DNA of 64,000 nt from Myroides marinus (GTDB lineage Bacteria > Bacteroidota > Bacteroidia > Flavobacteriales > Flavobacteriaceae): assembly GCF_900109075.1 (NCBI RefSeq), contig NZ_FNYS01000001.1, positions 62,001-126,000 on the forward strand, read 5' to 3'. The translations under genes and the position numbers were made by a program. Of the stretch, positions 33,803-42,523 are shown piece by piece. Below the pieces are notes generated by a model, which did not search any database, had not been told where the DNA came from, and worked only from the letters and a program-made list of their open reading frames with translations. Every line of letters begins with the position of its first letter. Position 1 is the stretch's first letter.

Positions 33803-33847
33803 AATGCCAATAAATGATATTGATGATTCAATATTATTTATTGGCAT
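33803..33847 (+). terminator. Long hairpin terminator of the esterase gene
   Basis: AATGCCAATAAAT pairs with ATTTATTGGCATT and the stem continues inward through GATATTGA / TCAATATT to a 4-nt loop, then an AT-rich stretch. Confidence 0.75.
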
Positions 33848-33984
33848 TATTATTTCAGTCTATCCTAGAATCTGTTACAAAATCATTTTACTGTATTAGA
33901 ATAATTTAAAAAAATACAAAAAATATTATCATTACTAGATATAAAGCCCTAAGTTTACTATTCCATTAACCCCAATACAAGATT

Positions 33985-35043
33985 ATGAATATTAAGATTA
34001 TGAGTTCAGGAAGTTATATTCCGACAAAGGTTATTAACAATACTACCTTTGATCAGTTTGACTTCAGAGATGAACAAGGTGCCCCCCTAAAAGACAGCAA
34101 TGCTAGAACAGCTTATAAATTACAACAAATAACAGGTATAGAAGAGAGAAGATATGTAGAAGAGTCACTTACTACTAGTGATATCGGTACTATAGCTGCT
34201 GAGAATGCTATCAAAAATGCAGGTATAGATGCAGAAACTCTTGACTACATCATTTTCGCACATAACTTCGGTGATGTCAAGCACGGTACGCTACAGTCTG
34301 ATATTGTACCTAGCTTAGCATCTAGAGTGAAGCATAATCTGAAGATAGCTAATCCATCATGTGTTGCCTTTGATGTATTATTTGGTTGTCCTGGTTGGTT
34401 ACAGGGAGTGATACAGGCTTATGCATTTATGAAAGTAGGTATGGCTAAGCGCTGCTTAGTAATCGGAGCAGAAACTTTATCTCGTGTGATAGACCTACAC
34501 GACAGAGATTCTATGATCTATGCAGATGGTGCAGGAGCTACTATATTAGAGCTAACAAATGAAGAAGGTGGTATACTGTCTGTAGAGTCTGCAAGTTACA
34601 CTGTAGACGAAGCGTTCTATATTCACTATGGCAAATCATATAATCCAGACCTAGATGAGAATACGAAGTATATCAAGATGTTTGGTCGTAAGATATACGA
34701 GTTCGCACTTACTAATGTTCCTTTAGCCATGAAGAGCTGTGTGGACAAAAGTGGTGTAGATATCAAGAAAATCAAAAAGGTCATGATACATCAGGCTAAT
34801 GAGAAGATGGACGAGGCTATAGTAAAGCGCTTCTATGAATTATATAATCTAGAAATGCCTGAGCACATTATGCCAATGAATATACAGAAACTAGGAAATA
34901 GTAGTGTAGCTACACTGCCTACACTATATGATATGATCGTTAACAAACAACTAGACCCACATAGTTTAGAGAAAGGTGACATTGTACTATTTGCCTCAGT
35001 GGGAGCTGGTATGAACATAAACGCATTCACGTATCAAGTATAA
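33985..35043 (+). CDS. FabH-like 3-oxoacyl-ACP synthase III family protein
   Basis: 352 residues, cytosolic, thiolase fold. The catalytic triad can be placed: Cys135 in VLFGCPGWLQG, His269 in VMIHQANEKM, and Asn305 in KLGNSSVAT. The beginning (IKIMSSGSYIPTKVINN, then TGIEERRYVE) and the end (FASVGAGMNINAFTYQV) are typical. FabH starts fatty acid synthesis from acetyl-CoA and malonyl-ACP, but many bacteria have further KAS III-type enzymes for secondary lipids. There are no fab genes around, and housekeeping fabH usually lies with plsX/rpmF, so this one is probably an accessory paralogue. Confidence 0.88.
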   Translation: MNIKIMSSGSYIPTKVINNTTFDQFDFRDEQGAPLKDSNARTAYKLQQITGIEERRYVEESLTTSDIGTIAAENAIKNAGIDAETLDYIIFAHNFGDVKHGTLQSDIVPSLASRVKHNLKIANPSCVAFDVLFGCPGWLQGVIQAYAFMKVGMAKRCLVIGAETLSRVIDLHDRDSMIYADGAGATILELTNEEGGILSVESASYTVDEAFYIHYGKSYNPDLDENTKYIKMFGRKIYEFALTNVPLAMKSCVDKSGVDIKKIKKVMIHQANEKMDEAIVKRFYELYNLEMPEHIMPMNIQKLGNSSVATLPTLYDMIVNKQLDPHSLEKGDIVLFASVGAGMNINAFTYQV

Positions 35044-35196
35044 ATAATGGCGCTAGATTAGGCTATTACCTCATCTAAGTTTGCTGTAGGATGTCTTTGT
35101 ATAATAAGGTTATTGTGATCTTATAAATAAGATTTTGATCTCATGTACATCTAAGGTATATACAGTGGGATACTATAAACTAGCGTACTTTATAAA

Positions 35197-35226
35197 AAAT
35201 AAAAAAGAGAGCCGAGGCTCTCTTTT
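35197..35226. terminator. Bidirectional terminator
   Basis: AAAAGAGAGCC pairs with GGCTCTCTTTT around GA, with A-run left and T-run right. It separates convergent genes ending at 35043 and 35269. Confidence 0.82.
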
Positions 35227-35268
35227 ACTTTTACTAATAACTATTATTACTTGAAAATACTTTTAGCT

Positions 35269-35460
35269 TTACCCTTCATCTTCTTCTTTATTACTATCAT
35301 AATTCTTATGTAGATAAAACAATGCTGTGGCACTTATCCCCAATGCTAAGTAACACAAATAACGCACTATCCGATTAGTAAAAAAGTCAAAGAGATCAAT
35401 TATCAATAACAGTGTCGCTACTGCAATGATAAACTTTAACAAACGATCTAAATTACTCAA
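35269..35460 (-). CDS. Small two-helix membrane protein (TTG start)
   Basis: 63 residues. No ATG is available: an in-frame TAG lies a few codons before the TTG at 35460. The peptide has two hydrophobic helices (FIIAVATLLLIIDLFDFF and YLCYLALGISATALFYL) and ends in a Glu/Asp-rich tail (SNKEEDEG). Likely a real small membrane protein on composition and on its terminator, but the start is the weak point. Confidence 0.55.
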   Translation of the reverse strand: MSNLDRLLKFIIAVATLLLIIDLFDFFTNRIVRYLCYLALGISATALFYLHKNYDSNKEEDEG

Positions 35461-35694
35461 AACTTTCTACTTTCTATTAAACAATAATTAACTACTCTTC
35501 GTTATTCTGAAAAATTTCTTCTCCAAATAACACTAATATATTATCAATAGTAGTGCCAAATTTTCTCAATACCGCTCTACCTATTAACTAGTTCTTTCTA
35601 AAAATACAACGTCAAAAGACTAGCTTTAATTTTTTTTTAATAATTAATGTTAGAAAATAAAATTCTTCAATATCTGATTACATTGTTTTAAAAT

Positions 35695-35732
35695 AATAGC
35701 ATTTCTTCTATTTTATTTAAATAGCATTTCTT
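35695..35732. repeat. Two direct copies of a 13-bp word upstream of the PAP2 gene
   Basis: AATAGCATTTCTT at 35695-35707 and again at 35720-35732, start to start 25 bp. It lies in the 361-bp AT-rich gap 35461-35821, in which a near-consensus -7 box (TACCTTCG, 35794-35801) precedes the PAP2 gene. Could be an operator pair; nothing else is seen in the gap. Confidence 0.4.
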
Positions 35733-35821
35733 TATAGCAAACGCCTTATAGATAATAATAACCTTTTTACTCACAAGACTTCATCTCAATATATACCTTC
35801 GCATCCTTAATTATCTCAAAA

Positions 35822-37216
35822 ATGAAAAGGTACATCTACTTTACTTATATAATATTATTATCTACAAATCAATCATTTAGTCAGTTTTCTAACAAGAATA
35901 ATCTTCAAGAATCAATACAGTTAGATACTAACTTCTCCTTTACTCCCGAAAATGCAAAGAGAAAATCTTTCTTCGAGAAAGATGCTGTTCAGGTAGCCCT
36001 AGTCCCCACATTATTTCTTACAGCATCCGCACTAACATGGAATAGTAAAGAGGATATTAGAGAACAACGCAATAGATATGTCCCCTCATTTCAATATAAA
36101 TATGACGATATTCTACAGTATGCGCCTGCGGCTACCGTATTTGGGTTAAAAGCCGCTGGAGTAAAAGGGCGAAACGACATTAAACGAACTACAATTTCTT
36201 ATGGAGCTAGTATGGCAATTATGGCCATCTTAGTTAATAGTATCAAATATACGGCTAAGGTAGAGCGTCCTGACGGTTCGTCTAAGAACTCATTCCCTTC
36301 TGGTCATACTGCTATGGCTTTTGCTAATGCTGCATTCTTAGATAAAGAATACGGGTTGGTCAATCCCTTATATTCTATTGGAGGGTATGGAGCAGCTACT
36401 ATGACTGGGTTAGGTAGAAGTCTTAATAATAGACACTGGGTGCCAGATATTCTAGCTGGCGCAGGTATAGGTATCTTATCTACTCAATTAGCATACTTCT
36501 TCGTAGATAAAATATATGGCAACAAGGGAGATAACTTAAGTCTAATATCTAAACTAGAGGGTAATGAGAATCCTTCTTTCTTAGCCGTTAAGTTAGGTTT
36601 TACTAGTGGGTTAGAAAGTATTGTAGAGACAGAAGATGAAGAAGCTTTAGCTAAACTCGGATGGGAAGCTGGACTAGAAGGAGCATACTTCTTTAATAAA
36701 CACTGGGGACTAGGTGGACAGATAGCTGTAGCGAGTTTTCCCTTCTCAGAAGATAAAGTAAACGATCCTGATGACCCTAATATAAAAGGAAAGGTATTAT
36801 CACAGTCTATGGGAAATCTTACATTCTCTGTAGGGCCATACTACGCAATACACTTCTCTGATAGATGGAATCTTATGATCAAAGCATTAGGAGGCTATAG
36901 TATAGGTGCTGATGGAAATATATCTCTTAAGGTATTATCCCACGAAGTACATATCCCAGAACTAGAAGATGGGAAAGTACAACTAGCAGAGTACAAACCA
37001 GCCAATGTATTTCAGTTTACTACTGGACTGGCGTTAACCTATAATATCACTGATAACCTAGGTATCACAGCTTACTCAGACTTTAACCACAGTCAATCAA
37101 AGATTACTTATAAAATAAATGACTCAATATTAGAAGAAGGTGACCCTAAAATTAATACAGTCAAACACCCATTGAATTATTTAAGCATGGGACTAAGACT
37201 AACGGCATACTTCTAA
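35822..37216 (+). CDS. PAP2-type phosphatase fused to an outer-membrane beta-barrel
   Basis: 464 residues with signal peptide MKRYIYFTYIILLSTNQSFSQF. Residues about 50-225 form a PAP2 (type 2 phosphatidic acid phosphatase) domain with the three motifs: KVERPDGSS (KxxxxxxRP, about 145), FPSGHTAMAF (PSGH, about 158), and SLNNRHWVPDI (SRxxxxxHxxxD, about 205). From about 240 to the end the sequence alternates hydrophobic and polar residues with aromatic girdles and ends LNYLSMGLRLTAYF, as in outer membrane beta-barrels. Known flavobacterial PAP2 proteins of this kind may remove phosphates from undecaprenyl pyrophosphate or lipid A. The barrel suggests the phosphatase works in the outer membrane. 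Confidence 0.88.
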   Translation: MKRYIYFTYIILLSTNQSFSQFSNKNNLQESIQLDTNFSFTPENAKRKSFFEKDAVQVALVPTLFLTASALTWNSKEDIREQRNRYVPSFQYKYDDILQYAPAATVFGLKAAGVKGRNDIKRTTISYGASMAIMAILVNSIKYTAKVERPDGSSKNSFPSGHTAMAFANAAFLDKEYGLVNPLYSIGGYGAATMTGLGRSLNNRHWVPDILAGAGIGILSTQLAYFFVDKIYGNKGDNLSLISKLEGNENPSFLAVKLGFTSGLESIVETEDEEALAKLGWEAGLEGAYFFNKHWGLGGQIAVASFPFSEDKVNDPDDPNIKGKVLSQSMGNLTFSVGPYYAIHFSDRWNLMIKALGGYSIGADGNISLKVLSHEVHIPELEDGKVQLAEYKPANVFQFTTGLALTYNITDNLGITAYSDFNHSQSKITYKINDSILEEGDPKINTVKHPLNYLSMGLRLTAYF

Positions 37217-37243
37217 TCAAGTATAAATAACGATATAAAAACT

Positions 37244-37276
37244 AAAGAGAATTAGATAAATCTGATTCTCTTTTTT
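37244..37276 (+). terminator. Terminator of the PAP2 gene
   Basis: AAAGAGAATTAGAT pairs with ATCTGATTCTCTTT (one G-T pair), then six T. Confidence 0.85.
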
Positions 37277-37331
37277 AATCTCTTTACGTTAAATACATAA
37301 TAACATTTAAAAGCTATTTATTTGATTTTCG

Positions 37332-37339
37332 TAACTTTG
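37332..37339 (+). promoter_or_regulatory. -7 promoter box of the AraC-type gene
   Basis: TAACTTTG matches TAnnTTTG, 30 bp before the ATG at 37369 that begins the interrupted regulator frame. It supports 37369 as the true start. Confidence 0.5.
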
Positions 37340-37368
37340 TAAAGTATTACAATCTTTCTTCTACTACT

Positions 37369-38273
37369 ATGAGTAAAAACTTAGAAACAATCAGCGATCA
37401 CTATAGAGAAAATAGCATTATGCCTTTGATGCATCAGACTATCGCTGTGGTAAATCTCATTTTAACATCAATATTCGCAAGTATTGTAACTTCAATACCC
37501 CATACAATAGAAGAGATTATTACAAAGTATGTCTAATTATCGGTGAAGGTGTATTTAAATATGGAGATCATACTTTGACAATAGACAGACCTGCTTTATT
37601 CTTACCTTGTCCAACTATCCCATATGAATGGGAATGTATCAGCAGTCAACAAGAAGGGTTCTTTTGTCTATTTAACCAAGAGTTTTTAGTTGAACACAGT
37701 ACAATAGAGTTCTTTAAAAAAACGTCCCTTTTTAAAGAATGGAGTAAGCCTTTTATCTTCTTAGACAAGGAGCAACAAGAATTGGCATCTTCTTATTTTA
37801 AGCAGATGTATCAAATGGCACAGAGTGACTACCCTTTAAAATTTGAGATTATCAGAAACTTACTCGCCCTACTATTACACCAAGCGTTACAACTAAAAGT
37901 AGAAGATTTAAAACTAGAAGAGACACCTAGTAACAGTAGATTATATCGATTATTTGATGAATTGCTAAACAAGCAATTTCCTCTAGATTCTCCTGCTTAC
38001 CCTCTAAACCTAAAAACGGCTTCTGATTATGCTACAGCCCTTAATGTACATGTCAACCACCTCAACGCTTCTATCAAATCTGTAACTAGTAAGACAACTA
38101 CACAGATAATAAAGGAACGCCTCTTACACGAAGCAAAAAACTTGCTAAAGAATACCAGTTGGGATATAGCTGAAGTAGGATATACTTTAGGGTTCGAACA
38201 ACCTTCTCACTTCAATAACTTTTTTAAGAAAAATGCTGGAGTAACACCTCTGAAGTATAAAAACCCCACATAA
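37369..38273 (+). pseudogene. AraC-family regulator interrupted by a frameshift
   Basis: The N-terminal part starts at the ATG at 37369 (MSKNLETISDHYRENSIMPL) and in that frame stops at 37534-37536. The rest continues in another frame from about 37450: SHFNINIRKYCNFNT, YNRRDYYKVCLIIGEGVF, then TIDRPALFLPCPTIPYEWE, an AraC cupin-like sensor typical of Bacteroidota. The C-terminal HTH_18 pair follows (DYATALNVHVNHLNASIKS; EVGYTLGFEQPSHFNNFFKK, with TPLKYK). The join requires one extra base near 37449-37457. The longest intact frame has only a TTG start at 37575 and lacks the first third. The gene could be recently inactivated, or it could be a base-call error. It precedes the Bcr/CflA exporter by 86 bp and probably controlled it. 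Confidence 0.78.
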
Positions 38274-38359
38274 GTAATCTTTGATTTTTGCAATTATCCC
38301 TTTGAGATATTTAATTGAGTAAATTGTTCATCGACTTACTTTTGCTACTCAAACAACAA

Positions 38360-39580
38360 ATGGATTTTATGCTAAGAGAAGCAAGCGAACAAAAGAAAAG
38401 ACTAGTGACTATTCTAGCCTTTTGTTCTATACCCTTATCGGGTTTTGTGACAGATATATACCTTCCCTCATTCCCTGCTATGGCGAAAGGGTTAGCTGTA
38501 TCAGAACAAGACATACAGCTCACATTGACTTGTTACCTACTGAGCTATGGTATATCTCAGATATTCGTAGGTAACTTACTAGATAATATTGGTAGATATA
38601 GACCTCGTCTATTCGCTTTGCTATTATTAGTATTCACTAATATAGCGATTACTTATATGGATAGTATATTCTACATCTGTATGATGAGAATTATACAAGG
38701 GATGGCTATCTCTACTCTAGTAGTAGCTACTCGTGCTATATTTATGGATATCTATGATGAAGAAAAGAGAAAGTACTATCTGAGTTATTTCACTATTGTA
38801 TGGTCATGCGGACCTATACTAGCTCCATTCTTAGGTGGGTACTTAGAAAAGTTATTTAACTGGCATGCGAATTTCTACTTTTTAGCAGGTTATGCTTTAC
38901 TATTATTAATCCTAGACACTTTATTTAGTGGAGAGAGTTTACCAGAGAAGAAGAAGTTTAACCTTACAGAAACTGTTAGCTTATATAAAGTAATGCTGAG
39001 CGATAAGAAGTTTATCACTGGTACTACTATATTAGGTCTTAGCTACTCTATCGTGATGATCTTTAACATCACTGGTCCGTTCTTAATAGAAAACGTGTTT
39101 AATCACAACTCGGTAGTAATCGGATACTGTACATTGATACTTGGATTCTCATGGATGTTAGGTGGAGTAATAGGAAAGAGAAGAATGCACTTAGACTTAA
39201 AGCCTAAAGCACTACACCCTTCTCTAGTACAAGTAACATTAATACTAGTACTGCTAGCTACAACATTGTTTATAGAAAACTTGCCTGTACTAATGTTCTT
39301 CTTATTCTTAATACATATCTGCTCAGGTACGTTATTCAATAACTTCTTTATCTCTACTATGCTGCAATTCCCTAACAATGCAGGAACAGCTGGAGGGTTA
39401 ATGGGTGGATTAGTATATGTATTAACATCATTTACTACATTAATTATTTCGTCTACAGGAGTTATTTCGTCTTCACAGGGATTGACTATTAGATACCTAG
39501 TAATGGCTATCGTATTACTACTCGCTATCCTATACATTGTGAAACTGTACAAACCACAAACTAACAGTAGCAACAACTAA
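38360..39580 (+). CDS. MFS exporter, Bcr/CflA type
   Basis: 406 residues from the ATG at 38360 (MDFMLREASEQKKRLVTIL); an upstream TTG adds 15 implausible residues. Twelve membrane helices. The block GFVTDIYLPSFPAMAKGLAV followed by QLTLTCYLLSYGISQIFVG and NIGRYRPRLFALLL is the Bcr/CflA signature (motif A is N-I-G-R-Y-R-P-R). Members export bicyclomycin, chloramphenicol or sulfonamides by proton antiport; the actual substrate is unknown. It probably forms a transcription unit with the AraC gene just upstream. Confidence 0.92.
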   Translation: MDFMLREASEQKKRLVTILAFCSIPLSGFVTDIYLPSFPAMAKGLAVSEQDIQLTLTCYLLSYGISQIFVGNLLDNIGRYRPRLFALLLLVFTNIAITYMDSIFYICMMRIIQGMAISTLVVATRAIFMDIYDEEKRKYYLSYFTIVWSCGPILAPFLGGYLEKLFNWHANFYFLAGYALLLLILDTLFSGESLPEKKKFNLTETVSLYKVMLSDKKFITGTTILGLSYSIVMIFNITGPFLIENVFNHNSVVIGYCTLILGFSWMLGGVIGKRRMHLDLKPKALHPSLVQVTLILVLLATTLFIENLPVLMFFLFLIHICSGTLFNNFFISTMLQFPNNAGTAGGLMGGLVYVLTSFTTLIISSTGVISSSQGLTIRYLVMAIVLLLAILYIVKLYKPQTNSSNN

Positions 39581-39614
39581 AACAAACTCTTTAAAATAAG
39601 CCTGTTTTAGTTGT
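39573..39614. other. Hairpin spanning the stop codon of the MFS gene
   Basis: ACAACTAAAACA (39573-39584) pairs perfectly with TGTTTTAGTTGT (39603-39614), with an 18-nt loop. It includes the TAA stop. No T-run follows on either strand, so it is not a standard terminator; it may protect the mRNA end or work with a downstream factor. Confidence 0.5.
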
Positions 39615-39785
39615 CAAAAAAGCATTAAACCAGAAGAAAACTATCTTAGCATTGCGTATTTCTCAATGTTTTTAATTCTGCCAATAAAACACTGTTGTGA
39701 GAAAACTAAAAATATATTGCTAAATATGCAGTGCTTCTATATTTATACTACTTATACATATCTTAAAACAATGCAATTCTTAGAG

Positions 39786-39822
39786 AGTAATTAATTCTTA
39801 TTCGCTAGTATAATTAATTACT
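39786..39822. promoter_or_regulatory. Inverted repeat, possible operator of the EamA gene
   Basis: AGTAATTAATT (39786-39796) and AATTAATTACT (39812-39822) are exact inverted copies separated by 15 bp, ending close to the expected -33 region of the promoter at 39842. It sits in the 348-bp gap 39581-39928, where otherwise only AT-rich sequence is seen. Confidence 0.5.
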
Positions 39823-39841
39823 TTATAGGGATAATTATCAG

Positions 39842-39849
39842 TAATTTTG
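39842..39849 (+). promoter_or_regulatory. -7 promoter box of the EamA gene
   Basis: TAATTTTG matches TAnnTTTG, 80 bp before the ATG at 39929. Confidence 0.5.
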
Positions 39850-39928
39850 TTTTGCATAAGAGATAAAAGCAATCCCTTTTGTCTGTGTATATTCAACTTC
39901 AAAATGTACTCAAAGTACGTTGTCAACA

Positions 39929-40840
39929 ATGCAATTAAACAATAAATTTTTAGGCTTTGCATCTGCTATTTTTGCAGCGATGCTATGGGGAGTTTCAGGA
40001 GCTTTTGCTCAATTCCTTTTTAGAGAGAAAGAGTTTAACGCAGAATGGTTAGTTACTGTTCGACTACTTATCTCAGGTGTATTAATGTTATTATTCGGTC
40101 TCCTACAAAAGAATCCTGATGTAGTAGGAATCTGGAAAGATAAAAAGTACGCCATACAGCTAGTCTTATTTAGTTTGCTAGGTATGTTGACTGTACAATA
40201 CACTTACTTTGTGACTATCTTACATTCTAATGCTGCTACTGCAACTGTTATTCAGTACACAGGTCCAGTATTTATAGCTATTTATCTAGCATTAAGATTA
40301 AAGAAATGGCCTAAGCCAATAGAGTTTTTAGCTATCGGAATGGCGATGTTAGGTACATTCTTATTAGTGACTCATGGAGATATACACACACTTAATATTA
40401 CACCTACTGCTTTAGTATGGGGTATCGCTTCTGCTATAGCATTAGCAGTGTATACACTTATGCCAGTACACTTATTAGACAGATATAGTCCTATCGCTAT
40501 CATAGGATGGAGTATGCTAATAGCAGGTATAGCCATGAGTATCATACACCCACCACATAAGTTAGAAGGGATATGGGATAGAGATACTTACTTAGCTGTA
40601 TTGTTTATCATCTTCTTAGGAACATTGATACCGTTCTATATCTTCTTAACAGCGATAAAGAATATCGGACCACAGCGTGCGAGTCTATTAGCCTGTGCAG
40701 AACCGTTATCTGCTACATTAATAGCAGTAGCATATTTCGGTGTAAACTTTGAGACAATGGATTATCTAGGAAGTCTATGTATTATAGCCACTATATTCCT
40801 ACTGACGAAGATTAAAAAGAAAGTTATACCTGAAAACTAA
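39929..40840 (+). CDS. EamA/DMT-superfamily transporter (RhaT/RarD type)
   Basis: 303 residues from the ATG at 39929 (MQLNNKFLGFASAIFAAMLW); a TTG three codons earlier is not needed. Ten helices in two EamA halves: GFASAIFAAMLWGVSGAFAQFL at the start, then TATVIQYTGPVFIAIYLAL as the end-of-half motif, and ASLLACAEPLSATLIAVAYFG in the second half. The type resembles the EamA permeases that export amino acids or related metabolites. Ahead of it are an inverted repeat and a -7 box, so it is probably regulated on its own. It ends at a terminator. Confidence 0.9.
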   Translation: MQLNNKFLGFASAIFAAMLWGVSGAFAQFLFREKEFNAEWLVTVRLLISGVLMLLFGLLQKNPDVVGIWKDKKYAIQLVLFSLLGMLTVQYTYFVTILHSNAATATVIQYTGPVFIAIYLALRLKKWPKPIEFLAIGMAMLGTFLLVTHGDIHTLNITPTALVWGIASAIALAVYTLMPVHLLDRYSPIAIIGWSMLIAGIAMSIIHPPHKLEGIWDRDTYLAVLFIIFLGTLIPFYIFLTAIKNIGPQRASLLACAEPLSATLIAVAYFGVNFETMDYLGSLCIIATIFLLTKIKKKVIPEN

Positions 40841-40870
40841 ATATCGAGAATATCCAATTTTCATAAGCGA

Positions 40871-40905
40871 CGCGGTGTCTCACCTGTAAGGGACATCGCG
40901 TTGTT
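40871..40905 (+). terminator. Terminator of the EamA gene
   Basis: CGCGGTGTCTC pairs with GGGACATCGCG (G-T pairs allowed) and is followed by TTGTTGTTTT on the plus strand. Confidence 0.75.
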
Positions 40906-40920
40906 GTTTTATATACTATT

Positions 40921-42387
40921 CTATAAACCTAGTTTAGTCAGCAGTTTACTTAGTACTGACTTTACTCCTATTACCCAATTAGTCTTGAATAGAATAATAA
41001 GGTTTAATAATAGTACTAAACTCACCTTTAATACTAGATCTATTAGTGTGTAGGATGTAGATGGGATAAAGAATACTACTAATCCGAAGACTAACATAAA
41101 TAAGAATAACTTAAAGAAACTCTTATCAAAAGGCCACAGCTTCATCTTCTGATAGATGTAATAAGTCTTAGCTATATTAAACAGCGTTAGAGACAACATC
41201 GAGGCAATTCCTACTCCTAGTATACCTAAGTCTGTATAGGCTAATAATACATAGTTTAAAACTACATTTAACACCATAAGACTTAATATAGACACTAGAT
41301 TAAAACGATAATACTTAGAGTATGAGATAATCTCTGTATTAAAGCCAGTAGACATATTAATCACTACATTAATTCCCAATAGATAAATTATAGGAATAGA
41401 GGGTGCTAGTTTATCATAAGTTGGTAATAGTTGAAATAATGGTTCTATACCAACTGCTACACAACTGAACAGTAACATTCCAATAAAGAACAGATTACGT
41501 GCTACTTCTTTATACTTCATATTCAGCGTGCGAAGCTCTGCTCGTTTTATCAGATCCGAGATAATAGGTGCATATAAGGCAAATACTCCTGTAGCAGGTA
41601 TAGCTAAAGTAGAGGCTAGAGTTACTCCAATATTATAAGTACCATTAGCTTCATACGAAATAAAGTAAGGGATCATCAGAGAGTCTACTCTAAAGGCAAA
41701 GAATGATCCGAAACTCCCTGCAAAAGCAAACAAACTATAAGCATAGTATTCTCTCTTACTTACATAGGTAAACAAGTCATCATACTTCCAGTGCCATCTA
41801 TATTTAAAATACTTATAGATATAACATCCTATCACTACTGCGATTATATAATAGGCGATAATATAATACCAGACTGCTCTATCTACAGAGAAGCTCCCAT
41901 ATACTACTACTAAAAATACGGTAGGTAAGGCTACTTTAGGTATAATCTTCTCAAAAAAAGTAGGAAAAGAAAGACGTTGTAGATTAGTGGCTTGTCGTCT
42001 AAAAAGTTCGATATAAGCCATCGCAATGGCTAACACAAACCCCATAACTACATACTTCATCTCTGCTCCATCATAGATGAATGATCCTAAGAATAAGACA
42101 GCTCCCACTCCTAACGTCAACTTAATCATAGACAATAAACTAAAGCTAAATAGCTTGCCTTGCAGTTGTTCACTTAGTTTAGGGTAGAAATTTATCAGTG
42201 CGTGTGTACTTCCCAATACAATAATTGGAAACATAATCTGAGCACAAGCGTCAACAAATCGAATAATACCTAATAGTTCTTTGTCTTGAGGATAGATTAA
42301 CACAGTAGACACTACTCCTATCAATACGCCAACGTAATTGATAAGTGTAAATAAGAATGCCTGTTTAGTAGATATTTTATCTTGCAT
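40921..42387 (-). CDS. Polysaccharide biosynthesis flippase (Wzx-like, MOP superfamily)
   Basis: 488 residues with 14 or so membrane helices, no signal peptide. The start MQDKISTKQAFLFTLINYVGVLIGVVSTVLIYP and later segments such as VDSLMIPYFISYEANGTYNIGVTLAS are characteristic of oligosaccharide/lipopolysaccharide flippases of Bacteroidota. It would move lipid-linked oligosaccharides across the inner membrane. The divergent glycosyltransferase at 42524 and the downstream mannose-1-phosphate gene at 45 kb fit a role in surface polysaccharide, though no full locus is present. Confidence 0.88.
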   Translation of the reverse strand: MQDKISTKQAFLFTLINYVGVLIGVVSTVLIYPQDKELLGIIRFVDACAQIMFPIIVLGSTHALINFYPKLSEQLQGKLFSFSLLSMIKLTLGVGAVLFLGSFIYDGAEMKYVVMGFVLAIAMAYIELFRRQATNLQRLSFPTFFEKIIPKVALPTVFLVVVYGSFSVDRAVWYYIIAYYIIAVVIGCYIYKYFKYRWHWKYDDLFTYVSKREYYAYSLFAFAGSFGSFFAFRVDSLMIPYFISYEANGTYNIGVTLASTLAIPATGVFALYAPIISDLIKRAELRTLNMKYKEVARNLFFIGMLLFSCVAVGIEPLFQLLPTYDKLAPSIPIIYLLGINVVINMSTGFNTEIISYSKYYRFNLVSILSLMVLNVVLNYVLLAYTDLGILGVGIASMLSLTLFNIAKTYYIYQKMKLWPFDKSFFKLFLFMLVFGLVVFFIPSTSYTLIDLVLKVSLVLLLNLIILFKTNWVIGVKSVLSKLLTKLGL

Positions 42388-42455
42388 ATTAATGCGTAAC
42401 TCTGTTAATCAAATACAAATATACTTGCTAATAAGTGCTTAACTACTATTTTTTT

Positions 42456-42463
42456 TAAATTTG
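42456..42463 (+). promoter_or_regulatory. -7 promoter box of the glycosyltransferase gene
   Basis: TAAATTTG matches TAnnTTTG, 60 bp before the ATG at 42524. Confidence 0.5.
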
Positions 42464-42523
42464 TAAATCTTATGCAACTTAGTACAGTAAGACAGAACAC
42501 TATAGTCGCACAAATATTATTAC

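Noticed and set aside
35044..35200. A fourth 11-bp-unit array
   Set aside because: The outer CGCTAG/CTAGCG words are inverted, but units in the expected phase agree at only 4-7 of 11 positions and the core word AAAACA/TGTTTT is absent.
38315..38359. TTG start for the MFS exporter
   Set aside because: It adds 15 residues absent from the family plan; the ATG at 38360 gives the usual short N-terminal tail.
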